A stretch of 64,000 bases of DNA from Paenibacillus paeoniae (GCF_003388735.1 NZ_QUBQ01000001.1:1612001-1676000); one strand, 5' to 3'. Positions 9,086-17,857 are shown, counted from the first letter of the stretch. Notes: generated by a model not told the origin, from the letters alone. Numbers and translations are program-made.

Positions 9086-9100
9086 ATGAGTCCCATCTGA
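9086..9100 (+). CDS. Four-codon leader ORF (Met-Ser-Pro-Ile) before the MFS gene
   Basis: AGGGGAGGAG is placed eight bases before an ATG that reads Met-Ser-Pro-Ile-stop, immediately followed by another TGA. The ribosome site is stronger than that of the exporter itself 60 bases downstream. Between them, short complementary segments (TGAAT at 9101-9105 and ATTCA further on) could form a small hairpin. This resembles leader peptides used for translation-dependent induction of resistance genes, but that role is inference. Confidence 0.4.
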   Translation: MSPI

Positions 9101-9159
9101 TGAATCGCTTTTTAACTCACCCAATTCATACAACAAACAAAAATGGGAGATAAAAAGGG

Positions 9160-10437
9160 ATGTTTAAACGGTCATTTTATTATTTATGGGGCTCGCAGTC
9201 CTTGTCTAATACAGTAGACGTTCTTTATTTAGTTGCGCTCACCACGCTTGTGCTGGATAAGACGGGTTCGATTATTTTTGCAACATTGGTGCCGTTCTTC
9301 CGGGTTATTGCCCAATTTTTGAGCGGATTAGCGGCTCCGCTGATGCTAGTTCGATATAGGCTTCCTTTCTTGCTTACCATCGCTCAATCAGGTCAATTTC
9401 TGTTATTTGGGGTTATGGCTTTGTATTTATCGCCGCTTATGAATGGACAATCCTTGTTGCCTATTTATATGCTCATCTTATTGATTTCGTTTCTGGACGG
9501 CTGGACTTCACCTGCCCGCAACGCATTGATTCCCCGGCTGGTTCATGATGACGTATTATTGAAGGCCAATGCGATGGTTGCCACGACGGATCAGATCATA
9601 CAGTTCGCGGGATGGGCGGTCAGCGGTATTCTTGTAGCTGCGTTTGGCTCGTATCCGGTCCTGATGGTAGTAGCTGCCGGATATGGCGTAGCTATGGCGG
9701 TTACATTGTTCATTGAGGACCCTACCGAATCGAAACGACGGAGTATATGGGATGTACGAACAGGTCGAGCTTCAGCTTCGTCAGAGCATTCGGATCAAGT
9801 CAGTGCTCCATCCCGATGGGATACGTTGAAAGAAGGCTGGATTGTATTATGGCAGTCTAGGAGACTAAGGTCTATGACCTTTATGGATATGACAGATGCT
9901 TTGGGGAGCACGGTATGGGTCGGCGCCTTTATGCTCGTATTTGTAAAAGAAGTGCTGCTTAAAAATGAAGATTGGTGGGGGTATATCAACGCCAGTTATT
10001 TTGCCGGGACGGTAATCGGCGGATTCCTGGTCATTGCTCTCGTCAATCGGCTTGAGAAGCGGCTGTTCATGTTCATGCTGCTTGGCTTGCTGGGATATGC
10101 GCTGTGTACAGCAGTGTTTGCGTTAAATACATTTGCGCCGCTGACACTGCTGATCGTATTGGTGACAGGTCCGTTCACGGAGCTGTCGGCTGTTACGCGC
10201 AGGACGCTTATTCAGCGGAGCTGTACGAAGGATCAGCTGCCCAAAGTATTTTCGGCACAAGGCACGTTGTTGAATTTGTTATTCGGCATATCCTTGTTCG
10301 CGATGAGCTTCATTGCGGAGCTGCTTGGCATCGTGAATTTATACCTGATTGCTGCAGCGATCAGTGTGCTGGCCGCAGGTGTCGGCTGGTGGAATCGCAA
10401 AGTATTTGCCGAGGAGCATGCAGGTACTTCAACTTAA
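9160..10437 (+). CDS. MFS transporter (multidrug/macrolide exporter type)
   Basis: A 425-residue protein with about twelve hydrophobic segments split by a central cytoplasmic loop at residues ~185-230. It opens MFKRSFYYLWGSQSLSNTVD, and the SPARNALIPRLV segment after TM4 is typical of the MefA/enterobactin-exporter-like branch (TM helices A-C). The family pumps small molecules using the proton gradient. GGGAGATAAAAAGGG lies before ATG. The long leader with a tiny ORF suggests inducible expression. Substrate unknown. Confidence 0.85.
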   Translation: MFKRSFYYLWGSQSLSNTVDVLYLVALTTLVLDKTGSIIFATLVPFFRVIAQFLSGLAAPLMLVRYRLPFLLTIAQSGQFLLFGVMALYLSPLMNGQSLLPIYMLILLISFLDGWTSPARNALIPRLVHDDVLLKANAMVATTDQIIQFAGWAVSGILVAAFGSYPVLMVVAAGYGVAMAVTLFIEDPTESKRRSIWDVRTGRASASSEHSDQVSAPSRWDTLKEGWIVLWQSRRLRSMTFMDMTDALGSTVWVGAFMLVFVKEVLLKNEDWWGYINASYFAGTVIGGFLVIALVNRLEKRLFMFMLLGLLGYALCTAVFALNTFAPLTLLIVLVTGPFTELSAVTRRTLIQRSCTKDQLPKVFSAQGTLLNLLFGISLFAMSFIAELLGIVNLYLIAAAISVLAAGVGWWNRKVFAEEHAGTST

Positions 10438-10450
10438 TAGAAGGAGAAAA

Positions 10451-10473
10451 GGGAGCCTTGGGCTTCCTTTTTT
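10451..10473 (+). terminator. Terminator of the MFS gene
   Basis: GGGAGCC (10451-10457) pairs with GGCTTCC (10461-10467, one G-U) around a TTG loop and is followed by six T. Confidence 0.75.
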
Positions 10474-10558
10474 CTATAAATAATCGAAAGGTCGTACTAT
10501 AATGACTATATAGATTGGGCACATAAGGAAGTTTTAGGAAATAAATAGGAGGCGGAAG

Positions 10559-11053
10559 ATGGCTGGGAAAATGGATGAATTTATAAATTGGGCTGATGAA
10601 AACGGTTGGGATTTAATCAAAAAATCTGAGTTTCAATTACATTTGGACAGCAGCATTACCGCTAGATATAAAGAAATACCTAATGAATATTTAGATTTTT
10701 TAAGAGTGGTGGGAAAATGCGTTTCGCCAAATGAGATGACTTGGTTTATCTGTGAGGATGAGTTCAATAATCGCTCGGATACGGAGTTTAAATGGAATGA
10801 ATTTGAATGGACTAGCTTGGCAGCAGCATCAGATGATCAAAATTGGCAATCAGAAATAACCGCTTGGTGGGATCATTACTTACCGATTGTCATGTCGGTT
10901 AATGGCGGATATTGCTACTATGCGATTGATTTAACCTATGATAAAGGGGCTATTGTACGCGGATGTGAGCCTGAATTTGAAGAGGTTGAAAAAGTAGCCA
11001 ATCATCTTGACCATTTTTTTGAATTAATCATGTCGAATGCCATAGAGGTATAA
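10559..11053 (+). CDS. SMI1/KNR4 (SUKH) family protein
   Basis: A 164-residue acidic protein starting at ATG after AGGAGGCGG. The SUKH signature IPNEYLDFLRVVGK is at residues ~40-53, with later aromatic motifs (WWDHYLPI, GGYCYYAIDL) and a C-terminal DHFFELI helix. SUKH proteins are often immunity proteins against contact-dependent nuclease toxins, but many are solitary and of unknown function. No toxin gene is adjacent here. Confidence 0.75.
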   Translation: MAGKMDEFINWADENGWDLIKKSEFQLHLDSSITARYKEIPNEYLDFLRVVGKCVSPNEMTWFICEDEFNNRSDTEFKWNEFEWTSLAAASDDQNWQSEITAWWDHYLPIVMSVNGGYCYYAIDLTYDKGAIVRGCEPEFEEVEKVANHLDHFFELIMSNAIEV

Positions 11054-11062
11054 CGCTATTAG

Positions 11063-11093
11063 CGGGCATCCGTTGCTTGAGAGCAGATGCCCG
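11063..11093 (+). terminator. Hairpin after the SUKH gene
   Basis: CGGGCATC (11063-11070) pairs with GATGCCCG (11086-11093). The following sequence GTTCGATTA has few T, so termination efficiency is doubtful. Confidence 0.45.
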
Positions 11094-11206
11094 GTTCGAT
11101 TAAATGATAGACCCTTGGGCTGTAGGCAAGGTTTCATTTTGTTCGCTTTATGTTGGGAAATACCTATTGTTACTTATTCCAAAACAAGGATAAACTATAA
11201 AGTCTG

Positions 11207-11259
11207 TTGACAGGACACCAAATAGTGTCCTATAATCAATTCGTCACCAAATGGTGTCC
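11207..11259 (+). promoter_or_regulatory. ArsR-family promoter with two operator copies
   Basis: TTGACA (11207-11212), an 18-base spacer and TATAAT (11231-11236). The palindrome AGGACAC-n6-GTGTCCT (11212-11231) fills the spacer, and a second copy (CACCAAATGGTGTCC, 11245-11259) lies just downstream. Binding here would block polymerase. Confidence 0.8.
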
Positions 11260-11286
11260 AATTAATGAAAATTAGGTGAGGGTGTT

Positions 11287-11616
11287 GTGAGCGAGATCAA
11301 CCAAATGCGGGATGTGTTTGACGCGATTGCAGATCCAACCAGACGCCAATTGATTCATTTGTTAGCTTTGGGAGAAGAGCAGCCGCTTCATGAGTTGACA
11401 TCGCAATTTCCAATGGGCCGAACAGCGGTATCCAAGCATTTGACCATTCTTAAGGAGGCAGGGCTTGTGAATGACCGAAAAGTCGGAAGGGAAACGCGAT
11501 ACAAATTAAATGCATCACCGCTCAGGGAAGTTCAAGATTGGGTAGCTTTCTACAGCAAATTCTGGAGTGCGAATATGTTGCGATTGAACCAACTATTAGA
11601 GGAGGAAGATTTATGA
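11287..11616 (+). CDS. ArsR-family winged-helix repressor
   Basis: A 109-residue protein with GTG start after GGTGAGGGTG. It begins with the FDAIADPTRRQLIHLL helix characteristic of ArsR proteins paired with SRPBCC proteins. The recognition helix is MGRTAVSKHLTILKEAGLV (residues ~42-60), followed by the wing KVGRETRYKL. No metal-binding cysteines are present, so it probably senses something other than arsenic. It overlaps the next gene by four bases (ATGA) and its promoter carries two matching palindromes. Confidence 0.9.
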   Translation: MSEINQMRDVFDAIADPTRRQLIHLLALGEEQPLHELTSQFPMGRTAVSKHLTILKEAGLVNDRKVGRETRYKLNASPLREVQDWVAFYSKFWSANMLRLNQLLEEEDL

Positions 11617-12011
11617 GTTTGGCATTAACCCTGGATTTTCAGTATAAAACTACGATTGATAAGCTTTGGTCTGCAATAACCGATTCCGAGAAACTGGCCA
11701 AGTGGGTATTGAAAAACGACTTTAAGCCCATCGTGGGACATCAGTTCCAATTCCGCGCGGAGCCAAACGAATATTGGGATGGCGTCATTGATGGCGAAGT
11801 ACTTGTCGTAGATCCGCCAAGCCGTTTGTCTTATACTTGGGCTGTTGGTGAAGAGAAGCATACGGTTGTGTGGACACTGCAGGAGCTGGAGAACGGAAAA
11901 GTGAATCTTCATCTGGAGCAAACCGGATTCTCCAACCCTCATGGACTTGCAGGTGCCAAGCATGGTTGGAGCGCATGGTGCGGCGAGCTTGAAAAGCTGT
12001 TGGCACAATAA
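11613..12011 (+). CDS. SRPBCC/AHSA1-family (START-like) protein
   Basis: A 132-residue protein beginning MSLALTLDFQYKTTIDKLWSA. GAGGAGGAAGA precedes the ATG, which overlaps the stop of the ArsR gene. The AHSA1-type fold is shown by ITDSEKLAKW near the N-terminus, a central GEVLVVDPPSRLSYTW strand pair and the C-terminal helix HGWSAWCGELEKLL. ArsR-AHSA1 pairs are common in Firmicutes and actinobacteria; the second gene probably binds a small lipophilic ligand, but the ligand is not known. Confidence 0.85.
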   Translation: MSLALTLDFQYKTTIDKLWSAITDSEKLAKWVLKNDFKPIVGHQFQFRAEPNEYWDGVIDGEVLVVDPPSRLSYTWAVGEEKHTVVWTLQELENGKVNLHLEQTGFSNPHGLAGAKHGWSAWCGELEKLLAQ

Positions 12012-12036
12012 CATCATTCGGATTTCGATGAACATA

Positions 12037-12068
12037 AGCCGGTTGCTTCAAGATTGCAGCCGGTTTTG
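12037..12068 (+). terminator. Terminator of the ArsR-SRPBCC operon
   Basis: CCGGTTGC (12039-12046) pairs with GCAGCCGG (12056-12063, one G-U) followed by TTTTGTT. Confidence 0.7.
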
Positions 12069-12145
12069 TTCACTTCTATTTAACAACAACGATCTGTCCA
12101 TTGGGGTAAGGTGAAAATTTTTTTTGCAAATGAAAGGATGTTAAC

Positions 12146-14404
12146 ATGAGCGAAGTGAATCAACAGTATATCGTCATCTCGGGTGCAAGAGAAAACAATC
12201 TCAAAAATGTATCCTTACGCATACCTAAGCGGAAGATTACGATTTTCACTGGTGTATCCGGGTCTGGCAAATCCTCGATCGTCTTCGATACGATCGCCGC
12301 AGAATCTACGCGATTGCTGAATGAGAACTTCAGCATGTTCGTTCGTAATTTCCTGCCTCGCGTTCCTCAGCCCGATACGGATGCAATTGAGAACCTGAGT
12401 ATGGCCGTTATTGTGGACCAGAAGCGGCTGGGCGGCGGTTCCCATTCCACGATGGGCACTATTACGGACATCTCACCTATTCTCCGTCTTCTCTTCTCCC
12501 GATTGGGTCAGCCCCATGTGGGACAAGCGCATATGTTTTCGTTTAACGATCCGCAGGGCATGTGTCCCGAGTGCAATGGAATCGGCCGCAAGCTGGGCGT
12601 AGATATGAGCAAGGCAGTGGACCTCTCCAAGTCGTTGCGTGAAGGAGCTATTATGCTTCCGGACTATACTGTGGACAGCTGGGATTGGAATCTTCTTGTC
12701 CAGTCAGGGTCCTTCGATCCTGACAAGAAGCTAAGTGATTATTCGGACGAGGATCTGGAGCAGCTGCTGTACGGCAAGGCGAGGAAAGTACAGATGGATT
12801 TTGCCGGAAAAGCAACGAATATTACAGTAGAAGGTGTCATTGAGAAATTCACCAACAAATATATTAAGCAAGATGTGAAGACGAAGTCCGAGCGCACACA
12901 GAAGGCGGTTGCACCGTTCATGACGGAAGGTCCATGCTCCAGCTGCCGAGGCGCAAGGCTTAGCCAAGCTGCGCTTAGCTGCAAGATTCATGGACGCAAT
13001 ATCGCGGAGATGTCCTCCATGGAGGTGGGACAGCTTATCCGGGTGATCCGGGAGATTGACGATTCTGTCGCTGCGCCGATGGTTAAGTCGCTTACAGAAA
13101 GACTACAGCATCTGGTGGATATTGGACTGGACTATTTGACGCTGGACCGCGAGACGGATACGTTGTCCGGCGGCGAGTCGCAGCGCGTCAAGATGGTGAA
13201 GCACCTAAGCGGTAGTCTGGTGGATGTGACGTATATCTTCGATGAGCCGAGCGTTGGCCTGCATCCGCGTGACGTACACCGATTGAATGAATTGCTTCAA
13301 AAGCTGCGAGATAAAGGCAACACCGTCATTGTCGTCGAGCATGATCCCGATGTGATCAAGGTGGCGGACCATATTGTCGATGTGGGACCTCATGCCGGCA
13401 GCCGAGGCGGAACGATTGTGTATGAAGGAAGCTTCGAAGGTCTGCTGGCGTCCGGTACGCTGACAGGCGATCATATGAAGCGACCTCTTGAGTTGAAACA
13501 AGAATGCAGGAAACCAACGGGCAACCTTTCTATTCAAAATGCCACTTTGCATAATCTGCATCATGTGAGCGCAGAAATTCCTACCGGAGTGCTTACTGTC
13601 GTTACCGGTGTAGCCGGATCAGGTAAAAGTACGTTGATTAACGAAGTGTTCCTTAGCCAGCATTCGGATGCAATCGTTATCGACCAATCGGCTATAGGCG
13701 TGTCCACACGTTCCAATCCTGCGACTTATACGGGCATTATGGATGATGTGCGTAAGGCCTTTGCTTCCGCCAACAAGGTGAACCAAGGGTTGTTCAGCTT
13801 TAACTCCAAAGGGGCTTGCGAGAACTGCCAAGGGCTGGGAGTTGTCTATACCGATCTTGCGTTCCTTGAAAGCGTGAAGCTGCCATGCGAAGTATGCGGA
13901 GGCAAACGGTTTAAGGAAGAAGTGCTCGAATATAAGTTGAATGGCAAATCTATCGCAGAAGTGCTGGCGATGACGGTGGAGCAGGCACTGGATTTCTTCG
14001 AGCTGAAGGAAGTGGTGCGCAAGCTCCAGGCGCTGAGTGATGTGGGGCTGAACTATGTGACGCTTGGCCAGCCGCTTAGCACACTCTCAGGCGGGGAATG
14101 CCAGCGGATTAAGCTTGCAAGCGAGCTTCATAAGAAAGGCAGCATCTACGTAATGGACGAGCCGACGACTGGTCTGCATATGTCCGATATCGGCCAGTTG
14201 ATGGGGATCATGAACCGTCTGGTGGACACCGGCAATACGGTCATCGTCATCGAGCATAATCTTGATGTCATCAGCCAAGCGGATTGGATCATCGATATGG
14301 GACCGGATGGAGGCAGCAAGGGCGGCCAAGTCGTGTTCGAGGGTCTGCCTTCGGGAATCATTCATGCAGAGCAGTCGATTACGGGACGATACTTGCAGCC
14401 ATGA
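12146..14404 (+). CDS. UvrA-like ABC ATPase lacking the UvrB-binding domain (UvrA2 type)
   Basis: A 752-residue protein, shorter than canonical UvrA (~940). It has two ABC ATPase modules: Walker A GVSGSGKSS (residues 36-44) and GVAGSGKST (~488), signatures LSGGESQRV and LSGGECQRI, and Walker B segments ending FDEPS and MDEPT. The DNA-binding zinc module has CENC near residue 557 and CEVC about 20 residues on; CPEC and CSSC occur in the first half. The sequence passes directly from the first module (FSRLGQPH) to SFNDPQGMCPEC, so the UvrB-interaction domain is absent. Such paralogues are linked to resistance against DNA-binding drugs and are not expected to replace UvrA in repair. Confidence 0.9.
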   Translation: MSEVNQQYIVISGARENNLKNVSLRIPKRKITIFTGVSGSGKSSIVFDTIAAESTRLLNENFSMFVRNFLPRVPQPDTDAIENLSMAVIVDQKRLGGGSHSTMGTITDISPILRLLFSRLGQPHVGQAHMFSFNDPQGMCPECNGIGRKLGVDMSKAVDLSKSLREGAIMLPDYTVDSWDWNLLVQSGSFDPDKKLSDYSDEDLEQLLYGKARKVQMDFAGKATNITVEGVIEKFTNKYIKQDVKTKSERTQKAVAPFMTEGPCSSCRGARLSQAALSCKIHGRNIAEMSSMEVGQLIRVIREIDDSVAAPMVKSLTERLQHLVDIGLDYLTLDRETDTLSGGESQRVKMVKHLSGSLVDVTYIFDEPSVGLHPRDVHRLNELLQKLRDKGNTVIVVEHDPDVIKVADHIVDVGPHAGSRGGTIVYEGSFEGLLASGTLTGDHMKRPLELKQECRKPTGNLSIQNATLHNLHHVSAEIPTGVLTVVTGVAGSGKSTLINEVFLSQHSDAIVIDQSAIGVSTRSNPATYTGIMDDVRKAFASANKVNQGLFSFNSKGACENCQGLGVVYTDLAFLESVKLPCEVCGGKRFKEEVLEYKLNGKSIAEVLAMTVEQALDFFELKEVVRKLQALSDVGLNYVTLGQPLSTLSGGECQRIKLASELHKKGSIYVMDEPTTGLHMSDIGQLMGIMNRLVDTGNTVIVIEHNLDVISQADWIIDMGPDGGSKGGQVVFEGLPSGIIHAEQSITGRYLQP

Positions 14405-14432
14405 CCGCTTAATTGTATAAGGAGTTGAGGAA

Positions 14433-15140
14433 ATGGGTTTCTTTAAGGATATGGCCGCCATGTTCAAGAAGAGAGAGCTGTTATTCATATCAAGCAGCAA
14501 GGAAGCCGAGGATATATACACGTTTATCTTCGAGAAACACAGCGATCTGACCTGGCAAGCGGGACAATATGGGTTGTTCAGCATTACGCATAGGAAAGTG
14601 AAGAATCCGACCAAACCGTTCAGCATCGCTTCTGCACCATCGGAGAATGTCATTCGTCTAACTATGCGTATAGGAGATCATCCAAGCGAGTTCAAAAAAG
14701 CGATGTTAGAATTAAAGCAAGGGATGACGATTAAAATGAGCGGGTCTGTTGGGGCATTTTCGATGCAGGATAACAGTCCATCGCTTCTGATCGCAGGCGG
14801 TATTGGCATTACACCGATCCGGTCGATCGTCAAGCAAATCGAGTCGGAAGGCAGTCAGAGCGGGCAGCCCATTCATTTGCTCTATCTGGATAGCGGGCAA
14901 TCATTTCCGTACAAAGAAGAGCTTGATTCCATTTCCAGCCGTACTGCTATACAAGTCACGTACTTGAGTTCGCGGGAAGACTTGAATCAGGAGATCGATC
15001 AATTTGCGAGTCAATATAAGGACAGCGGCAAATACTTTGTTGCGGGTCCAAAGGCCATGGTTGAGTCTATAACGGATTATTTGCAAAAGAATGGGATCCC
15101 AAAAGGTAATATCAAAAAAGATGCCTTTTTTGGGTACTAG
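14433..15140 (+). CDS. FAD/NAD(P)H-dependent reductase, ferredoxin reductase family
   Basis: A 235-residue protein with a full FNR-type module and no iron-sulfur domain. The FAD-binding motif is KPFSIAS (residues 61-67), the NAD(P)-binding loop AGGIGITPIRSI starts at 121, and the C-terminal KDAFFGY resembles the usual aromatic-ended tail. It starts 28 bases after the UvrA-like gene with AAGGAGTTGAGG before ATG, so the two are probably cotranscribed. It would pass electrons from NAD(P)H to an unidentified partner; a role in reductive detoxification alongside the UvrA-like protein is only inferred from position. Confidence 0.85.
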   Translation: MGFFKDMAAMFKKRELLFISSSKEAEDIYTFIFEKHSDLTWQAGQYGLFSITHRKVKNPTKPFSIASAPSENVIRLTMRIGDHPSEFKKAMLELKQGMTIKMSGSVGAFSMQDNSPSLLIAGGIGITPIRSIVKQIESEGSQSGQPIHLLYLDSGQSFPYKEELDSISSRTAIQVTYLSSREDLNQEIDQFASQYKDSGKYFVAGPKAMVESITDYLQKNGIPKGNIKKDAFFGY

Positions 15141-15178
15141 TGACGTGTGACTAACCTTAAAGTTAAGTATGACAGCAG

Positions 15179-15207
15179 GGCTGCCGGTAGTAACGGCAGT
15201 CTTTTTT
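15179..15207 (+). terminator. Terminator of the uvrA-like/reductase operon
   Basis: CTGCCG (15181-15186) pairs with CGGCAG (15194-15199) followed by TCTTTTTTG. Confidence 0.85.
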
Positions 15208-15311
15208 GTTTTCGGAACCGCTCGCTGACCATTACGTAACTGAAATATCGCAATCCAAATCAAAAATCGCTGTACGAGCTTATGTTATTCTTTATCACAA
15301 GAGGTGATCAC

Positions 15312-16205
15312 GTGAGATACCATCCCATGATTTATCAAGCTTTAGGTTATATCGAAGCGCATTTGGAGGAGGAGGTGAAGCTCGAGGACGCGGCGGCCGC
15401 CGCAGGCTTCTCGATGTATCACTTCCACCGAATCTTTCAGGAGCAGGTAGGCATGAGCGTAACGGACTATATCCGCTCGCGCAGATTGGCTAGCGCATCC
15501 GCTTTACTCCTGTATACAGGGGAAGACATTATCCAAATCGCATTCCGCAGTCGGTTCGAATCGCAGGAAGCGTTCACCCGCGCGTTCAAAAAGGAATACG
15601 GCATGCCGCCCGGACGTTACCGCAAGATGATGGGGAGCGTTCAACAGACGATGGGAAAACGAGAGGAGAATAGGGATATGAGTGAGCATGGAAAAGTGAA
15701 GGGCTGGATTTTAAGTGGCAGCGATCCGTCGCATTATGAGATGGGCGTTGACCGGGAAACGGTGCATATGGGTAAGGTATCCGGTTATTTGAAATCCATA
15801 TCCGCAACGTCGGAAACCCAGTTTGCGACCATAATGCAGCAATTTAAGTCCGACAAATATAAAGGTGAGCGCATTAAGCTGTCCGCGTTTATTCAGGCGG
15901 AGAAGGTGAACGATTTTGCGGGACTTTGGATGAGAGTCGACAACGCGACGGGAGATACGATTCAGTTCGATAACATGAGCAATCGGCCGATTCAAGGCAG
16001 CTTGCCGTGGAATTTATATTCCATTGTGCTGGATGTGCCGGGGGACAGTGATACGATTTCGTTTGGCGTGTTGCTTACGGGTCAAGGAAAAGTAAGGATG
16101 GATAACTTTGCATTTGAGATAGTTGATGCCCGTACGCCAAGTACGAATATGCAGATTAGCGGAGAGCTGCGGGACGAGCCGGAGAATCTGTCTTTTGAGG
16201 AATAA
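15312..16205 (+). CDS. AraC-family regulator with unusual C-terminal beta domain
   Basis: 297 residues from the GTG at 15312, chosen because AGAGGTGATC lies just upstream. The N-terminal ~100 residues are a double AraC helix-turn-helix (LEDAAAAAGFSMYHFHRIFQ and DIIQIAFRSRFESQEAFTRA) ending in the PGRYR motif. Instead of a GyrI-like domain, residues ~125-285 look like a beta-sandwich (VKGWILSGSDPSHYEMGVDR, LSAFIQAEKV, MRVDNATGD, VRMDNFAFEIV) resembling carbohydrate-binding modules. HTH-first order suits a MarA/Rob-type activator with a C-terminal sensor. It is monocistronic with its own terminator. Confidence 0.85.
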   Translation: MRYHPMIYQALGYIEAHLEEEVKLEDAAAAAGFSMYHFHRIFQEQVGMSVTDYIRSRRLASASALLLYTGEDIIQIAFRSRFESQEAFTRAFKKEYGMPPGRYRKMMGSVQQTMGKREENRDMSEHGKVKGWILSGSDPSHYEMGVDRETVHMGKVSGYLKSISATSETQFATIMQQFKSDKYKGERIKLSAFIQAEKVNDFAGLWMRVDNATGDTIQFDNMSNRPIQGSLPWNLYSIVLDVPGDSDTISFGVLLTGQGKVRMDNFAFEIVDARTPSTNMQISGELRDEPENLSFEE

Positions 16206-16214
16206 AGAGTAGTT

Positions 16215-16250
16215 GAACGGAAGAGCCTGGTGCTCTTCCGTTCTTTTTCT
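16215..16250 (+). terminator. Terminator of the AraC gene
   Basis: A 12-base perfect stem (16215-16226 with 16232-16243) is followed by TTTTTCT. Confidence 0.95.
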
Positions 16251-16422
16251 ATGAGCAGCAGATGATCTATGAATTGGAAGAAAATACTTGTAAGATAATA
16301 GGAGTAGAAGGATAGAATAATTTAATCCTAGCATTTCTTGTGCATTTGATGTAAGGCATCGTAATTATGATTGTATTATATTAGAAGCAGTGAGAATACA
16401 GCGGACTGGGGGGATGCGGCTA

Positions 16423-16992
16423 GTGAATATTGATCTGGTTTTCAGCGAGTTTCCGATTTTGGAATCCGACAACATCATATTAACAAAAATCGAAGACATT
16501 CATCTGGAAGAGTTATATGGCATCTACAGCGATGACCACGTTTTTGAATATTGTGGCATTATACCGAAGAGCAATAAAGCTACGGTCAAAAACATGATTA
16601 GTCATTTTGAAAGGGATTTTAATAAACAATCGAGAATAAAGTGGGGAATATTTCATAAAAGTGAACCTCAAAAGCTTGTAGGCATTATGGAAGCATTTGA
16701 TTTCAATCAAAGAGTTAACATGGTGACAATCGGATATTTTTTAGCGCGAACGCAATGGGGGAGAGGTATAGCTACGGAGGCCGTCAGTCTGGCTATTTTT
16801 TTCTTGTTTAATTTAGTACGTGTGAACCGTATCCAAGCTGAGGTCATGCTCCAAAATGACAGCTCCAAGAAAGTGCTTTTGAAAAATGACTTTGTGCATG
16901 AAGGAACTCTCCGGCAAGCGAGTGTGTGGTCAGGTAAAGGAATTGTTGATTTAGAAATATACGGGTTATTAAGCGAGGATTATAAACAGTGA
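16423..16992 (+). CDS. GNAT acetyltransferase, RimJ/RimL-like
   Basis: About 189 residues from the GTG at 16423 (GGGGGG nine bases upstream); starts at ATG 16414 or GTG 16390 are also in frame. The acetyl-CoA-binding segment is TQWGRGIATEAV (Q/RxxGxG/A type), preceded by the strand TIGYFLA and followed by RIQAEVMLQNDSSKKVLLKNDF, the usual 'N..S...L.K.GF' region of RimJ-type enzymes. Acceptor unknown; family members acetylate protein N-termini or small molecules. A hairpin terminator follows. Confidence 0.85.
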   Translation: MNIDLVFSEFPILESDNIILTKIEDIHLEELYGIYSDDHVFEYCGIIPKSNKATVKNMISHFERDFNKQSRIKWGIFHKSEPQKLVGIMEAFDFNQRVNMVTIGYFLARTQWGRGIATEAVSLAIFFLFNLVRVNRIQAEVMLQNDSSKKVLLKNDFVHEGTLRQASVWSGKGIVDLEIYGLLSEDYKQ

Positions 16993-17019
16993 TAAGCAGA
17001 TGCTCCATACATACAGAAA

Positions 17020-17053
17020 AGCAGTCGATCGCTCTGATCGGCTGCTTCTTTAC
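17020..17053 (+). terminator. Terminator of the acetyltransferase gene
   Basis: AGCAGTCGATC (17020-17030) pairs with GATCGGCTGCT (17036-17046, one G-U) followed by TCTTT. Confidence 0.8.
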
Positions 17054-17151
17054 CTATGGCTGTTTTCGTAAATGTTGTTGTTTTTGAAACTAATTTTGCA
17101 AGAAAAATCATATATAGTACAATACTTCATAGAAAAGGATTGGGGGAACGA

Positions 17152-17361
17152 ATGATGACGAGAAGGAACGTTTATTTAATAGTAGCGGCAATTATAGTAA
17201 TGTATTCTTTAATAGGTCATTTATTTAATGTTGGTATTTTAAAAATTATGACCATTCGAAAAGATGAATTTAGTATTAGTATTGCAGGAGTCGTTATATG
17301 TATCATCACGATTATTTTACTAAGTTATATTATTCGAAAATTTAAAAATACTAATGAATGA
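17152..17361 (+). CDS. Small two-helix membrane protein, unknown function
   Basis: A 69-residue protein starting at ATG 17152 (a second ATG follows), with GGGGGAACG upstream. Basic N-terminus MMTRRN, hydrophobic segment at residues ~7-23, a short polar loop (IRKDEFS) and a second segment at ~45-61 ending with IIRKFKN. No family recognised. The flanking A/T richness is higher than in neighbouring genes. Confidence 0.55.
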   Translation: MMTRRNVYLIVAAIIVMYSLIGHLFNVGILKIMTIRKDEFSISIAGVVICIITIILLSYIIRKFKNTNE

Positions 17362-17376
17362 ATCTCTAGCAACTCC

Positions 17377-17640
17377 TTGAAAACGTTACATCTAAATCTT
17401 CAATCGACCGTTTCGAATTGCAATCCCTTGATCTTGGCAAACTTCTTGTTAAAGCTAAGACTTCCCAATGCGTTCAAGTTTTTATGTCTCCAGTGGAATG
17501 CAGTAGTTATATGGATTTCAAGATGTACAGCGATTTTAGGTAGAGTAGAACCTTTGACCATTAGTTCAATGTATTTCAACTATTTTTCTGGGTATCGAGA
17601 TCCCGAAAATGGTGTATGGGTCATTGATCGATAATTTCCA
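17377..17640 (+). pseudogene. Decayed coding remnant, no family recognised
   Basis: The 551-base gap between 17361 and 17913 has no intact gene. Within it, coding-like fragments alternate between frames: one reads LQSLDLGKLLVKAKTSQCVQ and PVECSSYMDFKMYSD, and after a TAG near 17538 another frame reads MYFNYFSGYRDPENGVWVID before a stop at 17632-17634. This pattern suggests an old gene broken by frameshifts. I cannot name its family. From 17640 to about 17850 nothing is recognisable. Confidence 0.35.
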
Positions 17641-17857
17641 TTTCGTTTCACAGATGTACTCCCACAATGAAATAAATCTCAACTAGCAGTTTGCTGAGTA
17701 CAGAAGACAAGCTTAACCATAAAGCAACATGAGCGATCAATGAAATCCAATGGGACTCTAGTGTTTTGTTAACTATGGAATCAGAAGACTCGAAGAATAC
17801 TATTTACCTATCAAGCATTATAGATAAAGGAGCTGGAACAGTTATCCAAAAACCCGC

